Source of the DNA: CAYHVK01 sp964360255
Lineage (GTDB): Bacteria > Bdellovibrionota > Bdellovibrionia > Bdellovibrionales > UBA1609
Direction of reading: 5' to 3'
DNA length: 64,000 bases
NCBI GenBank assembly: GCA_964360255.1
Contig: CAYHVK010000014.1
Coordinates: forward strand, 13,852-77,851
The translations under genes were made by a program, and so were the position numbers. The notes beneath the pieces were generated by a model. The model ran no database searches. It was not told where the DNA came from and saw only the letters and a list, made by a program, of their open reading frames with translations. Shown piece by piece: positions 53,073 to 59,760 of this stretch. How positions within the stretch are numbered: position 1 is the first letter of the stretch; the number at the start of each line of letters is the position of its first letter.

Positions 53073-53978
53073 ATGAAACTGAAAATTGCTGCCGCCTTCT
53101 TCGCCGTCTATGTCATCTGGGGCTCTACTTATTTAGCTATTCGCTTCGGCATCGAAACAATTCCGCCCCTTTCATTAGGCGCCATGAGATTTATCGTGGC
53201 TGGCCTTACCATGTTTTTGGTTTCTTATTTGGCGAAAGAAAAGCCCCTCAACTCCCACGAAGTTAAAACCGGCATTGTCAGTGGCATTTTAATGATGTCG
53301 GCCAACGGCCTTGTCTGCATTGTTGAGAAAACAATTCCTTCAGGAATTGTCGCTGTCTTCATCGGGACAGCTCCGATATGGATGCTTTTAATTTCTTGGC
53401 TTTTCTTTAACGGGGCTCGCCCCACATTCTGGAAATTTTTCGGAGCCATCGTGGGCGCTATTGGTATCGGAATCATCGCACAAGAAAGTGCCGAGGGCTC
53501 ACTTGATAATTCAGCATGGCTGGGTTTCGGACTTCTTACTGTTTCATGTTTGTCGTGGACTTTCGGCAGCTTAATCCCCCGCCGATTGCCAAGAGTTAAG
53601 AGCGGACTCCGCTTCTCTGGCCTTCAAATGTTTGCTGGTGCTATGGGACTTACTTTATTCAGCCTTATTTTTGAAAAACCATGGGCCATTGATTGGTCAC
53701 AAGTGAGCAGCACTTCATGGTGGGCGCTCGCTTACTTAATCGCCTTCGGCTCCCTCATTGCATTCTCGGCGTACACTTGGCTCAGCCGAAATGTTCAACC
53801 TCACTTAGTGAGTACTTATGCTCTCGTGAATCCGGTAGTGGCTGTATTTCTCGGAGCCATTTTTTACGACGAGGCTTTAAGCACTCATCTTCTTTTCGCC
53901 ACTATCATCGTAATTGTTGGACTGAGTTTCTTGGTGATTCCAGGCTCGGTGGTTAAGCGGTTTCTATGGCGGCCCTAA
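53073..53978 (+). CDS. DMT-superfamily (EamA) metabolite exporter
   Basis: An inner-membrane protein of 301 residues with about ten membrane helices in two EamA repeats. The start is FAVYVIWGSTYLAIRFGIET, close to the YedA/RhaT-type subgroup; the second repeat has FGSLIAFSAYTWLSRNVQPH. Exports amino acids or other small metabolites in studied relatives; the substrate here is unknown. Monocistronic. Confidence 0.88.
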   Translation: MKLKIAAAFFAVYVIWGSTYLAIRFGIETIPPLSLGAMRFIVAGLTMFLVSYLAKEKPLNSHEVKTGIVSGILMMSANGLVCIVEKTIPSGIVAVFIGTAPIWMLLISWLFFNGARPTFWKFFGAIVGAIGIGIIAQESAEGSLDNSAWLGFGLLTVSCLSWTFGSLIPRRLPRVKSGLRFSGLQMFAGAMGLTLFSLIFEKPWAIDWSQVSSTSWWALAYLIAFGSLIAFSAYTWLSRNVQPHLVSTYALVNPVVAVFLGAIFYDEALSTHLLFATIIVIVGLSFLVIPGSVVKRFLWRP

Positions 53979-54032
53979 GCTTCAAATCTCACATTAGACT
54001 TGAGTATGTGGTGTTATAAAATTATTTGTTTG

Positions 54033-54060
54033 TTGACCGCATAAGTATAGCCGATAAATT
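54033..54060 (+). promoter_or_regulatory. Candidate sigma-70-type promoter
   Basis: TTGACC (54033-54038) and TAAATT (54055-54060) are spaced 16 nt. The start codon at 54067 is only 6 nt from the -10 box, so a transcript from here would be leaderless or start slightly inside the gene. Confidence 0.35.
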
Positions 54061-54066
54061 TGCATC

Positions 54067-54846
54067 ATGAGCAAAAATAGATTCGTTTACGTCATTATAA
54101 CAGTCGCAGTTGTCGTTGGCCTCATTTACGTTTGGCAAGGTTCCTTTTTAGACGCAGCAACGACTAAGCAAGTACCTTCGAATACGATTCAAAATCAAGT
54201 CGCTAAAGATCCTCTGGAAACGAACACAACTTTCCATACTGAAAAACCAAAAGAGAACGCCTTATCTAAAGAGGTTGCTGCACAACAAATCCAAGAAAAG
54301 AAGGGTGGGACTGAAACTAAGCTCACAATTAGCAACTTTGAAGGGTTTGTTGGTAAGTGCTTCCACGGCGAAACCTGCGACTTCGGCGATGACCCAATCG
54401 CAATGTACAAGTATTTTAAACGAAGCGGTAATGAGCGAGCTTGCGATAGCTTAATTGCCTTTCTTCGTAAACAGATGAAAGAGACTACGTCTCGAAAACG
54501 CTACAAAGATGTTCTTAAAAAAATGATTGATGACTTTTATCCGCCTGAAGAAAAGCAATTTCAGGAGGCGGCCTATTATAATTATTCAGGCGATCTTCAG
54601 AAATCTTTAGATCTCTACTTGGACTTAGAGCTTAAATCACAAACTGATAGTTCGCTCAGACCGGCCCCCAAACTTAATATTGCGAATACCTTTTACGATA
54701 TGAAGCGCTACAGAGATTCTCTTCCATATTACGAGGCCGCACTTCAAGAGTTCATTTCTAATGGTGAAAGCGGCGCTGTCCCAGGCCGAAACGAAATGAT
54801 TCGATTTGTAGAAGGTCGAATTGAAGACGTGAAAAAGCACCTTTAA
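54067..54846 (+). CDS. Membrane-anchored protein with TPR-like C-terminus
   Basis: 259 residues. One N-terminal membrane anchor (about 6-21), a disordered Lys/Glu/Thr/Gln-rich linker (about 25-85), a Cys pair (KCFHGETCDFGDD near 98-108), then helices in two TPR-like repeats (about 155-230; YYNYSGDLQKSLDLYLDLEL and NTFYDMKRYRDSLPYYEAAL). Not placed in a family. TPR domains bind protein partners. Monocistronic. Confidence 0.55.
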   Translation: MSKNRFVYVIITVAVVVGLIYVWQGSFLDAATTKQVPSNTIQNQVAKDPLETNTTFHTEKPKENALSKEVAAQQIQEKKGGTETKLTISNFEGFVGKCFHGETCDFGDDPIAMYKYFKRSGNERACDSLIAFLRKQMKETTSRKRYKDVLKKMIDDFYPPEEKQFQEAAYYNYSGDLQKSLDLYLDLELKSQTDSSLRPAPKLNIANTFYDMKRYRDSLPYYEAALQEFISNGESGAVPGRNEMIRFVEGRIEDVKKHL

Positions 54847-54908
54847 GCGAAGCTTGCCCAAACCACTAGCTTAACTTCTGCACTGCGATCTAAAACTCAC
54901 CCAAGAAC

Positions 54909-54955
54909 TGTCCGCCTTAAATACGGACCGGTTCGACATTTAAACTCGGCGGACA
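54909..54955. repeat. Imperfect inverted repeat between two plus-strand genes
   Basis: TGTCCGCC (54909-54916) pairs with GGCGGACA (54948-54955), and the inner TTAAAT pairs with ATTTAA around a palindromic ACCGGT core; a 4-nt bulge interrupts the right arm. There is no T-tract. It fills the gap between the TPR-like and coiled-coil genes and looks like an intergenic palindromic repeat. Confidence 0.55.
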
Positions 54956-54983
54956 CTGAGCTCGCATATATTCCTTCCTAGCG

Positions 54984-55295
54984 ATGTCTAACCCAATGAG
55001 GTATATTAAAGATCTAGAAGCCGCAGGTTTTGAAAGAAACCAAGCTGAAGCTCAAGTCCAAATGGTGCTCGATGCAATCGAAGGTGATTTAGTGACTAAA
55101 AGTGATTTTGCAGTCTATCAAGAGAGAATCGACAATCGATTCAATCAACTTGAGAATCGTATCACTCAGTCGCAACAACTGACTCAAGTACAATTCAAAG
55201 AATTTGAATTACGAATAGTGACTCGCTTAGGCGTCTTAATGGTCAGCACCACTTCAATCGCCGTCGCCATGCTCACCTGGCTAATTAAAGTCTAA
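54984..55295 (+). CDS. Coiled-coil membrane protein, CCDC90/DUF1640-like
   Basis: 103 residues. The start YIKDLEAAGFERNQAEAQVQ fits the CCDC90/DUF1640 pattern, followed by a coiled coil (about 45-80, NQLENRITQSQQLTQVQFKE) and a C-terminal membrane anchor (about 83-101). Bacterial members are uncharacterised; the mitochondrial relative MCUR1 is a calcium uniporter regulator. It ends just before a good terminator. Confidence 0.65.
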   Translation: MSNPMRYIKDLEAAGFERNQAEAQVQMVLDAIEGDLVTKSDFAVYQERIDNRFNQLENRITQSQQLTQVQFKEFELRIVTRLGVLMVSTTSIAVAMLTWLIKV

Positions 55296-55324
55296 ATTAT
55301 TTCTCTTAAATAGACAGAAAACAA

Positions 55325-55351
55325 AAAAGCGCACCTTGTGAGTGCGCTTTT
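55325..55351. terminator. Rho-independent terminator after the coiled-coil gene
   Basis: A 10-bp perfect stem (AAAAGCGCAC with GTGCGCTTTT) and a 7-nt loop, 29 nt after the stop at 55295. The flanking A and T runs make it usable in both directions, so it may also end the TraR/DksA-like gene. Confidence 0.85.
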
Positions 55352-55366
55352 CAATATCAAAAATAT

Positions 55367-55400
55367 TGTCCGGAATTCCCCAACGGGAAGCAGGTACCTT
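55367..55400. repeat. 34-nt repeat copy abutting the TraR/DksA-like stop codon
   Basis: Matches the right arm of the 335-409 hairpin (376-409) at 29 of 34 positions, with a 19-nt identical block ending AAGCAGGTACCTT. As at 410, the copy ends exactly one base before the stop codon (55401-55403) of a minus-strand gene. No second arm is present here. Confidence 0.8.
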
Positions 55401-55775
55401 TTATCTCGCGTATCTGCGGTTCATTGATTCGCGCATTTCTGCGCCTTCGATTGAAAGTCGTGTCCATGGAATCGCTAAAAGACGATCGGCTTCGATCGGC
55501 TCTTCAGTTTCTTCACAGATACCGTAAGTGCCTTGATCGATTCTGACTAATGCCATTTCGATTTCAACAAGTTGGCTACGAAGACGCTCATTAAGAGTGA
55601 GCACTTCGCTTTCTGCTAGAGCTTTAGTTGTTTGGTCACCTTCATCACCTGATTTACCGTCCTCAGAAGATCCCAAATCCTTTCGGACATCTCTAACGCG
55701 GTTCAGTATTTCTGTCTTTGCTTCTAGCAACGATCTTTTGCATTTTTCCAAAAGAGCTTTAGTTACTTGTGCCAT
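55401..55775 (-). CDS. TraR/DksA-family protein lacking the zinc-finger Cys
   Basis: 124 residues from ATG 55775, with AGGAGGGG 7 nt upstream; the earlier start at 55817 has no such site. A long N-terminal coiled coil (about 1-80) leads to YGICEETEEPIEADRLLAIP, the DksA/TraR pattern. Of four expected zinc ligands only C87 remains; positions 90, 108 and 111 are Thr, Ser and Gly. DksA-type proteins bind RNA polymerase in the secondary channel with ppGpp. This member may use a non-zinc fold, like the Cys-poor DksA2 group (inference). Confidence 0.85.
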   Translation of the reverse strand: MAQVTKALLEKCKRSLLEAKTEILNRVRDVRKDLGSSEDGKSGDEGDQTTKALAESEVLTLNERLRSQLVEIEMALVRIDQGTYGICEETEEPIEADRLLAIPWTRLSIEGAEMRESMNRRYAR

Positions 55776-55808
55776 TGCCGGTCCCCTCCTGTGCTTTGGC
55801 GTTGTAAA

Positions 55809-55827
55809 CAGTTCCAAAATGGAACTG
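55809..55827. promoter_or_regulatory. 19-nt perfect palindrome near the TraR/DksA-like transcript start
   Basis: CAGTTCCA-AAA-TGGAACTG (55809-55827) lies just downstream of the predicted -10 box and about 33 nt before the start codon. It is either an operator or a 5'-leader hairpin. Confidence 0.5.
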
Positions 55828-55830
55828 AAT

Positions 55831-55860
55831 TATTTACACACCTTGCACCCTGTTAGGCAA
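55831..55860 (-). promoter_or_regulatory. Candidate sigma-70-type promoter of the TraR/DksA-like gene
   Basis: On the minus strand TTGCCT (55860-55855) and TAAATA (55836-55831) are spaced 18 nt, directly before the palindrome and the gene. Confidence 0.4.
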
Positions 55861-55982
55861 GAATAAAAATAGGCTCAAAACACGTTATATTCGATTTGGA
55901 GTGAAACTCGACCTCTAAGTAGGCGATTTCTGGTCAGAACAAGGGATACCTTGGGTAGCCTCGACCTACAAAAGAGCCCGGC

Positions 55983-56459
55983 TCAATACGAAATTGTTGA
56001 GACTTTTAAAGGACGCCAAATTGTCGATTCATGAACCCAGTACTCTCCACCCCAAGGGGCTTCGACTTGATACCATTCTTCAATGCGATCCAGTCTCTTG
56101 AAGGGCGTGTACTTATCAACCTGGCGAATATCAGCTAACGGAGCTGTATTGCTCCCTTGCTCGCGTAACTTGGCCGTCCAAGTTTTTATCGAAAGACAAT
56201 TATATCTGTCGGTGGCGTTCTGTCCGTAGAGCCAATGTTTTTTGCCATCTTGGTCTTCCACTTCGATCCAACCATTCTTTGAACTGATCGCGATGAGGGG
56301 TGTGTACTTAGAAACTGTCCATGTGACTTTATATTTCGGCCCTGGGCCTTCTCGTAAGTTGGCTTCGTAAGTACTCACACAAAGGGCACGAGCTGAAAAT
56401 GCCGCACCAGAAATAAAAAGCGAAATGATAAAACGCGAGATTAAAACTTTTAAGTTCAC
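55983..56459 (-). CDS. Secreted SH3-domain protein
   Basis: 158 residues with a signal peptide (about 1-25). Two bacterial SH3 (SH3b) domains: about 28-85 (ANLREGPGPKYKVTWTVSKY, then GWIEVEDQDGKKHWLYG) and about 90-145 (AKLREQGSNTAPLADIRQVD, then EWYQVEAPWGGEYWVHES). SH3b domains bind cell-wall peptides. No catalytic domain is attached. Monocistronic. Confidence 0.75.
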   Translation of the reverse strand: MNLKVLISRFIISLFISGAAFSARALCVSTYEANLREGPGPKYKVTWTVSKYTPLIAISSKNGWIEVEDQDGKKHWLYGQNATDRYNCLSIKTWTAKLREQGSNTAPLADIRQVDKYTPFKRLDRIEEWYQVEAPWGGEYWVHESTIWRPLKVSTISY

Positions 56460-56672
56460 TCTAAAAGGCTATCAGCTGTTAGGAGCATAGCCTACTGGGC
56501 GATAGTCGGAAGAAGGTCGGTTCACCGCCTATTAAATTGTCACCACATTGAACCTCTTACAAAGAAAGTTGAGTGACCTGCGCTTTATGGCAATTGAGAC
56601 CGGCATAAATCTTCCAGACATACGGGACGAACTAAAAAACAAAACAGTAAAAAAACTCTTAAAGGAGTCCCC

Positions 56673-57128
56673 ATGTTGAAAAAAGCTATCCTAGCTACTG
56701 TTCTCACTATTTCTGCATCTGCCGCTTTAGCAATGCCAGATTTCGCCGGAGAATATAATTGCAAAATCTCAACGACGAGCCCCGAAGGTTCTCAGTCTCT
56801 AGAAGCTCCGGTTTCTTTCGCCGTGAGCGATGCTGGTCTTACTATGAGCGGCGCCGGCAGTCAGACTTCTGATCCAATGCCTTGCAAAAACAGCACTGAA
56901 GATATTAACCAAAACGGTGTTACGGCAAAAGCTGTAATGAGCTGTTCAGCTTCAGTACTTGGTTTTGATATTAAAGTCTCTATACCGGCACAGAACATTG
57001 ACGTAAAAACAGCAATGTCATTTGAAAAGACATCTGCAACTCAACTCAAGTTCGTTATCGATGCGAATGGTGTGAACCAAGGTCAAAGCATTTCAGCTAA
57101 GATCGTTGGCGATTGCACTAAGAAATAA
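56673..57128 (+). CDS. Small secreted protein of unknown function
   Basis: 151 residues; signal peptide MLKKAILATVLTISASAALA. The mature protein is beta-rich with four Cys (EYNCKIS, PMPCKNS, MSCSAS, GDCTKK), giving likely two disulphides. AAGGAG lies 7 nt before ATG 56673. Not recognised. Monocistronic, followed by a strong terminator; it resembles small lipocalin-like or Ig-like periplasmic proteins only in a general way. Confidence 0.6.
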   Translation: MLKKAILATVLTISASAALAMPDFAGEYNCKISTTSPEGSQSLEAPVSFAVSDAGLTMSGAGSQTSDPMPCKNSTEDINQNGVTAKAVMSCSASVLGFDIKVSIPAQNIDVKTAMSFEKTSATQLKFVIDANGVNQGQSISAKIVGDCTKK

Positions 57129-57162
57129 GACAGAAGTTTTTAGATTTAAAATATCTAGAATT

Positions 57163-57199
57163 AAAAATGGCTGAAGATTTATTTTCAGCCATTTTTTTT
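57163..57199. terminator. Bidirectional terminator between a secreted-protein gene and xth
   Basis: A 13-bp stem (57163-57175 with 57184-57196, AAAAATGGCTGAA), an 8-nt loop and a T-tract. The xth stop lies at its right edge. Confidence 0.9.
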
Positions 57200-57968
57200 A
57201 TAACGCAACAACTGGGCAGTGATCTGAGCCATCTTGGTCTTCGAGTTGATCACAGTCTCTAAAAACTTCTGCCAGCTTTGGCGTTGTACAAATGTAATCA
57301 ATTCTCCACCCGCGATTACCCATGCGGGCTTTTTGAAAATAACTCCACCATGTGTAACGGTGTTTTTCAGTGGGACGAAACTTTCTGAAAAGATCAACAA
57401 ATCCGGATTTTAAAAAACTTTCAAACCAAGCCCGTTCCACTGGTAAAAATCCGCTCTCGGTTGAGAGACCCACAGGATCATAAACATCGATATCGAGATA
57501 GGCCACGTTGTAATCACCAACGAGAATAATTTCGCGGCCGGATTTAATTTTATCCATTAGGTGCTGTGTGAACTCTTGCAAAAACTCTTGCTTGAACTGA
57601 TGACGAACATCCCCTGATCCGCCGTTTGGAAAATAAACATTATAAAGTAAGAAATCTTTGTGATCAGTGACAACGAAGCGGCCCTCACTGTCATAGCGAT
57701 CAATGCCAATACCGGTTTGCACTTCAATAGCGTCAAGGCCAGCTCCTTCGCGTACATATGTCACTGTGCCTGAGTAACCGGACTTTTTTGCTGATGACCA
57801 ATAACTTTTGTAACCAGATACATTGACGATTTCTGGTGGAACTTGGTCTTTATGGGCTTTTGACTCTTGTAGACATAAAATATCGGGCTTTTCAGCGGCA
57901 ATAAATTCTAAGAAACCTTTTTTAGCAACGGCTCGGATGCCGTTGACATTCCAGGTGATGATTTTCAT
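57198..57968 (-). CDS. xth: Exodeoxyribonuclease III / AP endonuclease
   Basis: Repairs abasic sites and removes blocked 3' ends. Active-site residues are present: N7 in TWNVNGIRA, E35 in CLQESKAH, the LVGDYNVAYLDID Asp/Asn pair, and the late DHCPVVA His. The length of 256 is normal. Divergent from the peroxiredoxin gene (about 90 nt apart), which makes sense as both counter oxidative damage. Confidence 0.95.
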   Translation of the reverse strand: MKIITWNVNGIRAVAKKGFLEFIAAEKPDILCLQESKAHKDQVPPEIVNVSGYKSYWSSAKKSGYSGTVTYVREGAGLDAIEVQTGIGIDRYDSEGRFVVTDHKDFLLYNVYFPNGGSGDVRHQFKQEFLQEFTQHLMDKIKSGREIILVGDYNVAYLDIDVYDPVGLSTESGFLPVERAWFESFLKSGFVDLFRKFRPTEKHRYTWWSYFQKARMGNRGWRIDYICTTPKLAEVFRDCDQLEDQDGSDHCPVVAL

Positions 57969-58057
57969 ATGAGCCCTCCCGAATTCTTTTGTGAGTCATA
58001 AATTACTCTGATAAAAATATCACTTCAATAACGAATGGCGTTAACAAGGGAGTTTTT

Positions 58058-58582
58058 ATGCCTATGATAGGTCAACCAGCACCGCAATTTACGGCCCAAG
58101 CAGTTGTCGACGGCGGAGATTTTAAAGAGGTTCGTCTTTCTGATTACCGCGGCAAATTTGTCGTCCTTTTCTTTTATCCTTTGGATTTCACATTCGTCTG
58201 CCCAACTGAAATTACCCAGTTCAGAGATTCAATTGCTGAGTTCCGCACAGCTGGAGCTGAAGTTCTCGGCTGCTCAATTGATTCCGTTCACTCACACAAA
58301 CGCTGGATTAAAGACGATCTTGGTGAACTTGGTTATCCACTTATTGGCGATGTGACAAAACAAATCGCCCGCGACTACGGCGTTCTTTTACAAGATAAAG
58401 GTATTGCCACTCGCGGCACGTTTATTATCGATCAAGAAGGTATTGTTCAGTACATGGGCATTCACAACTTGAACGTGGGCCGCGATAGCGGTGAAATTTT
58501 ACGTGTTCTGCAGGCGCTTAAATCTGGCGAACTTTGCGGAGCGGGCTGGAAGCCAGGAACTAAACACGTATCTGTTAAGTAA
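58058..58582 (+). CDS. Typical 2-Cys peroxiredoxin (AhpC/Prx1 type)
   Basis: Reduces hydrogen peroxide and organic peroxides using thioredoxin or a similar reductant. The peroxidatic Cys is C48 in DFTFVCPTE; the resolving Cys is C160 in LCGAGWKPGT. The 174 residues are slightly shorter than AhpC. AAGGGAG lies 6 nt before ATG 58058. Fed perhaps by TrxB (35779). Followed after 13 nt by the ATP-grasp-like gene. Confidence 0.94.
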   Translation: MPMIGQPAPQFTAQAVVDGGDFKEVRLSDYRGKFVVLFFYPLDFTFVCPTEITQFRDSIAEFRTAGAEVLGCSIDSVHSHKRWIKDDLGELGYPLIGDVTKQIARDYGVLLQDKGIATRGTFIIDQEGIVQYMGIHNLNVGRDSGEILRVLQALKSGELCGAGWKPGTKHVSVK

Positions 58583-58595
58583 TCTGTAAAATAAT

Positions 58596-59738
58596 TTGCT
58601 CAACCACTACATTGAAAAATTAAATTCAAAGTATCCATCGGCCGCTGAATTCAAAGGTGGCCCACAAGGCCTGCGCGAAAGTGTGGGCCCTATAATTTCT
58701 AACCATACCATTGAGCTTCCCACTTCGGTTTATGCGAAAGTTCAAAGCACCGTTCGTGACCTTTATGCTTATGCCAAATCTCCTGGCTATCTCAGCTGGT
58801 TAATTGAAGAATATAAGCGCCAAGGTGATGCACTCGCTGTTGAAATTTTAGAAGCTAAGACGAAAAATAATTCCATTCTTATGGCTTACGATTTTCATTA
58901 TGAGCCCATTAGCAAAGTGCTCTCACTAATTGAAATCAACACCAATGCCAGTGCTTTTCTTTTTTCAGACTTGGTTTATCGCGCTACCAGAACTTCATTT
59001 TTAGAAGATAAGACCGATCCTCTCGATCTTTTTTTGAAGGCCGTCGAAAATGAGAGTCAGCTCACGCTGGGTAGAAAAGCCAAAAATATAGCCATCATCG
59101 ATGAAGATCTTGATAAGCAAAAAATGTTCTTAGAATTCTTAATGTATCGCGATCTATTTAAAGCTAATGGCTACAGCGCTGAAATCTTCGATTACAAAGA
59201 TGTTCCGCTCAATGGCGCTATAGATTTCATATACAACCGCTACTGTGACTTCACTTTAAGCGAAGGCCGCTCGGCTCACCTGCGCCGAACTCTTCTTGAC
59301 GGAAAAATTTGCATATCTCCGCATCCAAAAGAATATTTACTTTTAGCTCACAAAGAGCGCTTGATTCATTTCGCTGAAAAAAATCTCAGTGATACTTTGA
59401 TCCCGACTTTTCTCCTGGATGAAAAAACCGATGCCACTGAACTCTGGACGAAGCGCAAAGGATTATTCTTTAAACCACGCGCCCTTTACGGAGCGAAAGC
59501 CACCTACAAAGGTTCGTCGATCAGCCATAAAACATTTGAAAAGCTTTTCGCAAAAGACTCTCCGCTGTATTTAGCACAAGAGTTTCGTCCAGCTGGTGAA
59601 AATAATGGATTCAAATTTGATCTGCGCTTTTACGCCTATGAAGATCAGATTCATCTTGGCATCGCTCGTGTGTATCAAGGACAGGTTACTAACTTTAATA
59701 CACCCGGCGGCGGCTTTGCCCCTATAAAGTTAATTTAA
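58596..59738 (+). CDS. ATP-grasp-like protein paired with a SelO-like gene
   Basis: The 380-residue soluble protein begins at TTG 58596; a stop codon three codons upstream leaves no other start, and no Shine-Dalgarno is evident. Features hint at an ATP-grasp fold: a Glu-rich early SLIEINTNASAFLFSDL, a central FIYNRYCDFTLSEG, LIPTFLLDEKTDATELWTKR, LFFKPRALYGAKATYKGSSI (likely nucleotide-binding Lys) and a late LAQEFRPAGENNGFKFDLRF. It may ligate a carboxylate to an amine or peptide, but the substrate is unknown. The next gene follows after 22 nt, so they form a unit. Confidence 0.6.
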   Translation: MLNHYIEKLNSKYPSAAEFKGGPQGLRESVGPIISNHTIELPTSVYAKVQSTVRDLYAYAKSPGYLSWLIEEYKRQGDALAVEILEAKTKNNSILMAYDFHYEPISKVLSLIEINTNASAFLFSDLVYRATRTSFLEDKTDPLDLFLKAVENESQLTLGRKAKNIAIIDEDLDKQKMFLEFLMYRDLFKANGYSAEIFDYKDVPLNGAIDFIYNRYCDFTLSEGRSAHLRRTLLDGKICISPHPKEYLLLAHKERLIHFAEKNLSDTLIPTFLLDEKTDATELWTKRKGLFFKPRALYGAKATYKGSSISHKTFEKLFAKDSPLYLAQEFRPAGENNGFKFDLRFYAYEDQIHLGIARVYQGQVTNFNTPGGGFAPIKLI

Positions 59739-59760
59739 GTAATACCGATATGATACATAG

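Noticed and set aside
55966..55984. GAGCC/GGCTC hairpin after the SH3 gene
   Set aside because: The stem would be four base pairs at most with a three-base loop; too weak to call a terminator.
56586..56603. Possible sigma-54 promoter (TGGCAA ... GGC)
   Set aside because: The GG-to-GC distance is two bases too long, so it cannot be a -24/-12 site.
56586..56681. 31-codon frame starting at ATG 56586, overlapping the start of the gene at 56673
   Set aside because: No ribosome site; it spans the Shine-Dalgarno and start of a well-supported gene.
58010..58023. Short inverted repeat TGATA/TATCA between xth and the peroxiredoxin gene
   Set aside because: Only five base pairs in AT-rich DNA; expected by chance.
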